64,000 bases of DNA from the NCBI RefSeq assembly GCF_000497045.1, contig NW_015961989.1, forward strand, positions 558,001 to 622,000, written 5' to 3'. This document shows positions 59,831 to 64,000 of this stretch, in pieces (within the stretch, counting starts at the first letter, position 1; the number at the start of each line of letters is the position of its first letter). The translations under genes were made by a program, and so were the position numbers. The notes beneath the pieces are model-generated. The model saw only the letters and a program-made list of their open reading frames with translations. It did not search any database and had not been told where the DNA came from. Source of the DNA: Kalmanozyma brasiliensis GHG001. Taxonomy: Eukaryota; Basidiomycota; Ustilaginomycetes; Ustilaginales.

Positions 59831-60847
59831 ATGCCCGCCGATAAGCCTCCCACCGTGCCACCCGAGATCGACATCCCCAACCCGGGCAAGTCGGAGCAGT
59901 TCTGGATCGAGACCGACTACTCGGACAAGACTCGCTTCTGGGCTAAGCGCTTCTATCCCACCGACTCGTCGGCCGGCGATGAGGAGATCCAACCCAAGGC
60001 GACCACCATCTTCGTGCACGGCTTCGTAGAGTATGTAGACCGCTACCGCAACATCTTCAAGCTGTGGCCCAGCAAGGGTCACGAGATCCTCGGCTTTGAC
60101 CAGCGCGGTTGGGGCAACACCTGGCGAAATTCGCCCAAGCCGGACGGCAACTACGGCAACACCACCTGGCCGCAGCAGTTCCAGGACCTCGAATTCGTTA
60201 TTCGCCAGACACGTCAACGCTTGGACCAGCGATGGGGTGCCAACAAGGTGCCCATCTTCCTGCTGGGCCACAGCATGGGTGGAGGCATTGTGACGGCCTT
60301 CCACACGCGCAGCGAAGAGTGGGTCAAGCAGCACGGCGGTAATGGCCCAACGCAGGAGGCCAAGGAGATGGTTGCAGGTGTCGTGGCCAGTGCTCCCTGG
60401 CTGACACTCACCAAGCCCCCTGCATGGTTCATCATCTGGGGCGCATCCAAGCTGCTGGCCCTGATGCCGGAGATCCACTGGAACGTCGATCTTCTCGGCA
60501 AGAACATCTCGCGAGACCCCGTGGTGGCAAGCAACTTTGAGAACGACCCGCTCTCGGACAAGAAGGTGTACCTCAAGGCCATCCAGGGTCCGCTGCAGGG
60601 AGGTATGGACATGGTGGACAAATCGCACAAGAATTGGCCCGAGTCGAAACCGTACCTCATCGTGCACGGCACCGGCGACTTGATCACAAGCCACAAGGGC
60701 TCGCAGACCATCATCGAGCGCATGCAGGCGAAAGACAAGACGCTCAAGCTGTTTGACGGCTACTATCACGACTTGCTCAACGAGCCTGGCCAGGATAAGG
60801 TGGTGGTCGGCGAGTATGTCATCAACTGGTTGAACAGCCACCTGTGA
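59831..60847 (+). CDS. Monoacylglycerol lipase-like alpha/beta hydrolase
   Basis: A 338-residue intronless protein with the serine-aminopeptidase S33/monoglyceride lipase fold. Landmarks: IFVHGFVEYVDRYRNIFKLW, GFDQRGWGNTW, the nucleophile elbow FLLGHSMGGGIV with Ser148, then Asp283 in YLIVHGTGDLITS and His313 in YYHDLLNEP. Spacing and the HG motif match yeast Yju3 and mammalian MGLL, which hydrolyse monoacylglycerols at lipid droplets and the ER. Cap-region residues 185-235 are hydrophobic (APWLTLTKPPAWFIIWG), suited to lipid substrates. No signal peptide. It converges with PUS4, leaving 143 bp. Confidence 0.93.
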   Translation: MPADKPPTVPPEIDIPNPGKSEQFWIETDYSDKTRFWAKRFYPTDSSAGDEEIQPKATTIFVHGFVEYVDRYRNIFKLWPSKGHEILGFDQRGWGNTWRNSPKPDGNYGNTTWPQQFQDLEFVIRQTRQRLDQRWGANKVPIFLLGHSMGGGIVTAFHTRSEEWVKQHGGNGPTQEAKEMVAGVVASAPWLTLTKPPAWFIIWGASKLLALMPEIHWNVDLLGKNISRDPVVASNFENDPLSDKKVYLKAIQGPLQGGMDMVDKSHKNWPESKPYLIVHGTGDLITSHKGSQTIIERMQAKDKTLKLFDGYYHDLLNEPGQDKVVVGEYVINWLNSHL

Positions 60848-60990
60848 CCGCTTCCATCTATCACCGATCCGATACGCAGCGCAGCCAACACAAAAGCTTG
60901 AGCATACATCCTCATACACTGTCTTTTGTGTCGATATCCCCACGCTCAAATCTAGCCCTTTTTTCGCAGTGCTTCCATTGCTGACCGTGA

Positions 60991-62331
60991 CTAGACAGGA
61001 ACAATGACTTTGAGAAGCTCGCGCTCCCACGGCCTCAATCCCTCTTCGTCGCGAGCCGACTGGTAAGTCGAGTCCGTTCTCTCTCGCTGCAACTCGGCGA
61101 TGGCGTCCGCAAACACCTTCCAGTCGATGCAATTGCCGCGAACGACACCTTCCTGCGTGCTACTGGGCGTATCGATCGACCACTCGCCTTGCCGTGTTCG
61201 AGTCAGCGTCTGCACGTGCGCTGCTGAGCCGGCGGCGATGGCAAGGTCGTGTACGATGGAGCGGACGTAGGTGCCCGACGATACAGTCATTTCGAGCACG
61301 AAAGCTGGCGGTCCTGTGGCGCCCTCTTCTGTGGCCTTGCTCTCGGTATCGACCGCTGCGGCGTCTTTGCTCGTCGGAAGCCTCTGCCACGCTGATGCTT
61401 GGGCCGGTACATCGTCGCCGTCTTGCTCCTTGACTGTGTCCGTCTGCCCTTCCTTCCTGCCAGCCATATCGAGCACTCTGCCGACCAACGCCTTGTCTTC
61501 TGGCGGCACCTCGCGCTCTGGCTCCTTGAAGACATGCTTGCCGCCCTCCAACCAGTCGACCAGCCGCAGCTCGTGGATGGTCACTTTGCGTGGCTCGATC
61601 GGTCGAGGCAACGGCAGATTCTCCCTCGCATACTCGAACAGTCTCTTTCCATCGATTCTCACCGCCGAGTAGAGCGGCGGGATCTGCGAGACTGTCCCTG
61701 TGAATCTCGGCACCAGATCCGCGATCACCTGCGGTGTGACATGACCGTACGGCTTTCTTGTCAAAATCGGGTCGCAGCAGTCATACGACGTGGTCGCAGA
61801 GCCTAACAAGCCCGTGCTGCGATACTCTTTGGTGCAATCGAGGTATTTTTGAAGCTGCTTGGTGCCGCTCCCCACGCCAACTACCAGCACACCATCAGCA
61901 AGCGGGTCAAGCGTGCCACCTTGACCGATCTTAGGAGCGCCAGAAACACCCCCGGCCCATTTGCCTTTTCCCTTGCCGCGAAACTTGCCGCGCTTTCGCT
62001 TGTTGTCCTGCGCTCGATTGCCGTCTGCGTCTGCGAATAGTGAAGAGGACGCGAAGAGAGGCTTGAGCTCGTCCAGAAGCGACATCGAGGTGGGCCCGCT
62101 GGGCTTGTTGATTCCGAAGATGCCAGAAAGCGGTCGCGCTGATGTTGAGGCTGCGGCAGAGCTGGTGACGGTGCGAACAGCATTCCGAATGGGTCCTACA
62201 GCGGACGAGACCACTGCTGCTGGTGCGACGACCATTGTGTCCGCCGGTGTCTCCTGACTTGGCTGATTCGAAGATGGAGCGGCAGCAGCTGGATTGACGC
62301 TGCTTGTTGTAGTTGCGTCCTCCGCAGACAT
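60991..62331 (-). CDS. PUS4: tRNA pseudouridine synthase PUS4 (TruB family)
   Basis: A 446-residue intronless protein from the first ATG at 62331 (MSAEDATTTSS). A disordered Ala/Ser-rich N terminus of about 65 residues precedes the TruB core: GIFGINKPSGPTSM, a Lys/Arg/Gly insert, then GGTLDPLADGVLVVGVG with catalytic Asp142, LDCTKEYRSTGLLGSATTSY, and PLYSAVRIDGKRLFEYAREN. The C-terminal core FVLEMTVSSGTYVRSIVHDL is split from the first part by a Glu/Asp-rich insert. Pus4 makes pseudouridine-55 in tRNAs of cytosol and mitochondria, and modifies some mRNAs. It is divergent from RPC3, so a tRNA-modifying enzyme and a tRNA-transcribing polymerase subunit share a promoter region. Confidence 0.94.
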   Translation of the reverse strand: MSAEDATTTSSVNPAAAAPSSNQPSQETPADTMVVAPAAVVSSAVGPIRNAVRTVTSSAAASTSARPLSGIFGINKPSGPTSMSLLDELKPLFASSSLFADADGNRAQDNKRKRGKFRGKGKGKWAGGVSGAPKIGQGGTLDPLADGVLVVGVGSGTKQLQKYLDCTKEYRSTGLLGSATTSYDCCDPILTRKPYGHVTPQVIADLVPRFTGTVSQIPPLYSAVRIDGKRLFEYARENLPLPRPIEPRKVTIHELRLVDWLEGGKHVFKEPEREVPPEDKALVGRVLDMAGRKEGQTDTVKEQDGDDVPAQASAWQRLPTSKDAAAVDTESKATEEGATGPPAFVLEMTVSSGTYVRSIVHDLAIAAGSAAHVQTLTRTRQGEWSIDTPSSTQEGVVRGNCIDWKVFADAIAELQRERTDSTYQSARDEEGLRPWERELLKVIVPV

Positions 62332-62769
62332 GCTTGTGATTCGAAGCAACCAGCTGAAGAGATGATGGCTGCGAAGAGGAGGAAGGTGGAGAGCAGTTGC
62401 TTTCTTCTCAGATCCTCAAAATTTGTATCGGTGATCTGCTGCAGGCACGGGCGCCCCTCCACGCTGCAGAGCCAAAAATTGTGACTTTACGAAGAAATCT
62501 CGAAAAAGAAAAAAGAGGTCCGAACCCTTCTTGCTTGCCATCAACCTCCTCTACCATCAACGACTCAGCCAAGCAAACTGGCAAGCCGCCGCTCATCGCA
62601 TCATGGACTCGTGATCACCCCTGCAACTGATCAAGCAGATCAGCAGAGACGCTGTGCAAAACACTCGACGCTTCGAAGCCAACGACGGCGATAGGCGACA
62701 CCTTCACCAAGGCCATTGCAGTCTCCCCATACCCAGCCGCTTCACTGGAGTTCAGCCCCGCCTCCCGCC
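62332..62769. promoter_or_regulatory. Bidirectional spacer of PUS4 and RPC3
   Basis: The 438 bp carry CCAAAAATTG (62472-62481) and TCAAAATTTG (62415-62424), similar to the AAATTT-type sites near other ribosome and translation genes in this window. No TATA box seen. Confidence 0.5.
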
Positions 62770-64000
62770 ATGCCGTCCTCTGCGCACTCACCGCAAAAGA
62801 TCAAGCTGTGCGAGCATGTATTGCTCCAGCACTTTGGTCCCATCGCTGCGCGGGTCGGTGCATTGCTGCTCAAGCGTGGTCGGTTGACGATCCGCGAGAT
62901 TGGCCGCTTCCTCAACCAAGCGCCAACACGGACCAATCGCGGCCCTACAGACCCATTCAGCAACCACAGCGCAATCCACAGCAAGTCGACGCTGGTCTCG
63001 GCTCCCATTGCAGGTGCCAGCTCCAGCTACAACACCAGCGATCCCAATGCTCCTGTTCCAGTACCCAAGTTTCTTGTAGAGCAGACCATCATGACGCTCA
63101 TCCAGCACGGATGCGCCTGGCACAGCTCGACCGATGCCAATGTGGGCGACTCGAACCAGGAGTTCTTCGAGATCAACATCAATGAGGTGCTCTTGCGCCT
63201 GCGCTTCGGCAGATACATTGGCATCGCTGAAGAGGAGCTCGGCTCTACAGCGGCGAGGATCGTCAAGCTCGTCTTGCAGCACGGCAAACTCCAGGCTAGC
63301 GACATTGTCGATCGCATCGCTTCAGAGATGGACGCGCAACGCAGAGCAGCCGCAGCTTCCACCGATCCTCACAACAACGGTGACCCTCCAAACGGCACAG
63401 CGAACGGCTCGAACAAGCGAAAGGCAGACGCAACCGACGACCTCTCCCTTCTGCATTCTGAAGTGGCTCGTCAGCTCACCGTGATGCTCTTCCGAACCTA
63501 CTTGCGGCCCAGCACGGCTCACCAGCATGTTGCACCTCGAGACAAAGAGATCAAGTACGAAGCCAAATTGCGGCAAAAGCTGCGTGGCATTCCCACACCA
63601 AAGGAGCTACAGAAGATCAAGGAGGAGGTGCGCATCAAGATTGCCGAAGAAAGAGAAGCGGACTGGGAAGGAGCAGGCACGACCGTAGCGTTGGGCGCTG
63701 ATGGACTTGTAGCCGATCGTCGCGAGACACGGCGTGGCTTGCTACGGAAACAACAAAGCGCCATCGCCGTCGCTGGGGCAGCGAGCAAGAGCAAACGCAC
63801 CAGGACCAGCGCCAAGGACAAGAAGGGCAAAGACAAGGGCAAGGACAAGAACGGCGTCAACGGCGTCCACACTTCGCCCATCGTAGAAGGGTTCGACCCG
63901 GCAGACGACTACGAGATCGACCCCACCGTCTGGTTGCGCGTCCACTTTGACCGCTTCGACGTCCACCTTCGCGATGAGCTCATGATCGACGCGGTGCGGG
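62770..64000 (+). CDS. RPC82: RNA polymerase III subunit RPC3/RPC82, 5' part
   Basis: The frame opens at the ATG at 62770 and runs off the end of the window; 410 codons are visible. The N terminus KLCEHVLLQHFGPIAARVGA and LLLKRGRLTIREIGRFLNQA is the first winged-helix domain of RPC82/RPC3. A second block (KFLVEQTIMTLIQHGCAWHS, EVLLRLRFGRYIGIAEEELG) and a helical KLRQKLRGIPTPKELQKIKE region follow. A basic, Lys-rich insert lies near residues 330-365. The subunit belongs to the RPC3-RPC6-RPC7 heterotrimer that opens DNA at tRNA and 5S genes. The catalytic core is elsewhere in the enzyme, so function is inferred from family membership. Confidence 0.92.
   Translation, partial: MPSSAHSPQKIKLCEHVLLQHFGPIAARVGALLLKRGRLTIREIGRFLNQAPTRTNRGPTDPFSNHSAIHSKSTLVSAPIAGASSSYNTSDPNAPVPVPKFLVEQTIMTLIQHGCAWHSSTDANVGDSNQEFFEININEVLLRLRFGRYIGIAEEELGSTAARIVKLVLQHGKLQASDIVDRIASEMDAQRRAAAASTDPHNNGDPPNGTANGSNKRKADATDDLSLLHSEVARQLTVMLFRTYLRPSTAHQHVAPRDKEIKYEAKLRQKLRGIPTPKELQKIKEEVRIKIAEEREADWEGAGTTVALGADGLVADRRETRRGLLRKQQSAIAVAGAASKSKRTRTSAKDKKGKDKGKDKNGVNGVHTSPIVEGFDPADDYEIDPTVWLRVHFDRFDVHLRDELMIDAVR

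Noticed and set aside
59786..61132. A 448-codon minus-strand frame opposite the lipase
   Set aside because: Antisense shadow; the lipase on the plus strand has all catalytic residues and normal length.

Overview
The window reads as nuclear DNA of a basidiomycete fungus, most likely a smut of the Ustilaginaceae (Ustilago/Sporisorium type). This is inferred from gene content and architecture: a GC-rich genome, mostly intronless genes of 1-4 kb on both strands, short introns of 80-150 nt with GTAAGT/GTGAGT donors, much longer introns only in the ribosomal-protein genes, and Ser/Pro/Ala-rich low-complexity proteins. I see no bacterial operon logic, CRISPR array, insertion sequence, rRNA gene or intact transposon.

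Region 1 (1-12.8 kb): the 3' part of a possible C2-type protein; a small secreted Kre9/Knh1-like protein; a head-to-head ribosomal pair, RPL38 (-) and RPS14 (+); an EVE-domain protein (-) divergent from a three-exon Mpv17/PMP22 protein (+); a low-complexity protein (-); and the ribosome-biogenesis factor BCP1 (+). Region 2 (12.8-23 kb): a long gene-free stretch, a large secreted subtilisin-like protease, a 31-base run of N, a secreted RNase T2, and the mismatch-repair gene MSH2. Region 3 (23-37.6 kb): ECM15-type protein (-) divergent from MON1 (+), a NIPA-type Mg2+ transporter, an Smr-domain protein ending in a CaaX box, TMA22/DENR, and two unrecognised low-complexity proteins. Region 4 (37.6-48.3 kb): an ArfGAP, a 2.8 kb gene-free interval, an MFS sugar transporter, and a rearranged 2.2 kb block. 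That block holds an orphan reading frame, a decayed second copy of it, and a 168 bp piece of the transporter coding sequence lying inside the decayed copy. Region 5 (48.3-64 kb): one uninterrupted 1422-codon frame joining a DENN-domain protein to an EFM7-type methyltransferase, then MPP10, COQ3 (with a previously hidden first exon for the mitochondrial presequence), a HINT3-like HIT protein, a tRNA-Thr(AGT), a monoglyceride lipase, PUS4, and the 5' part of RPC3/RPC82.

Many genes here serve ribosomes and translation: RPL38, RPS14, BCP1, TMA22, MPP10, the EFM7-like domain, PUS4, RPC3 and tRNA-Thr. Several share AAATTT-cored elements upstream. The RPL38/RPS14 intergenic region also carries a TCACGTGA palindrome and an AACCCTAGG telobox-like site, resembling the Cbf1/Tbf1 arrangement known from Candida ribosomal promoters. 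The best candidates for novelty are the transporter fragment nested in a decayed paralogue, the DENN-EFM7 frame and the ribosomal promoter. No wholly new multi-gene system could be supported.
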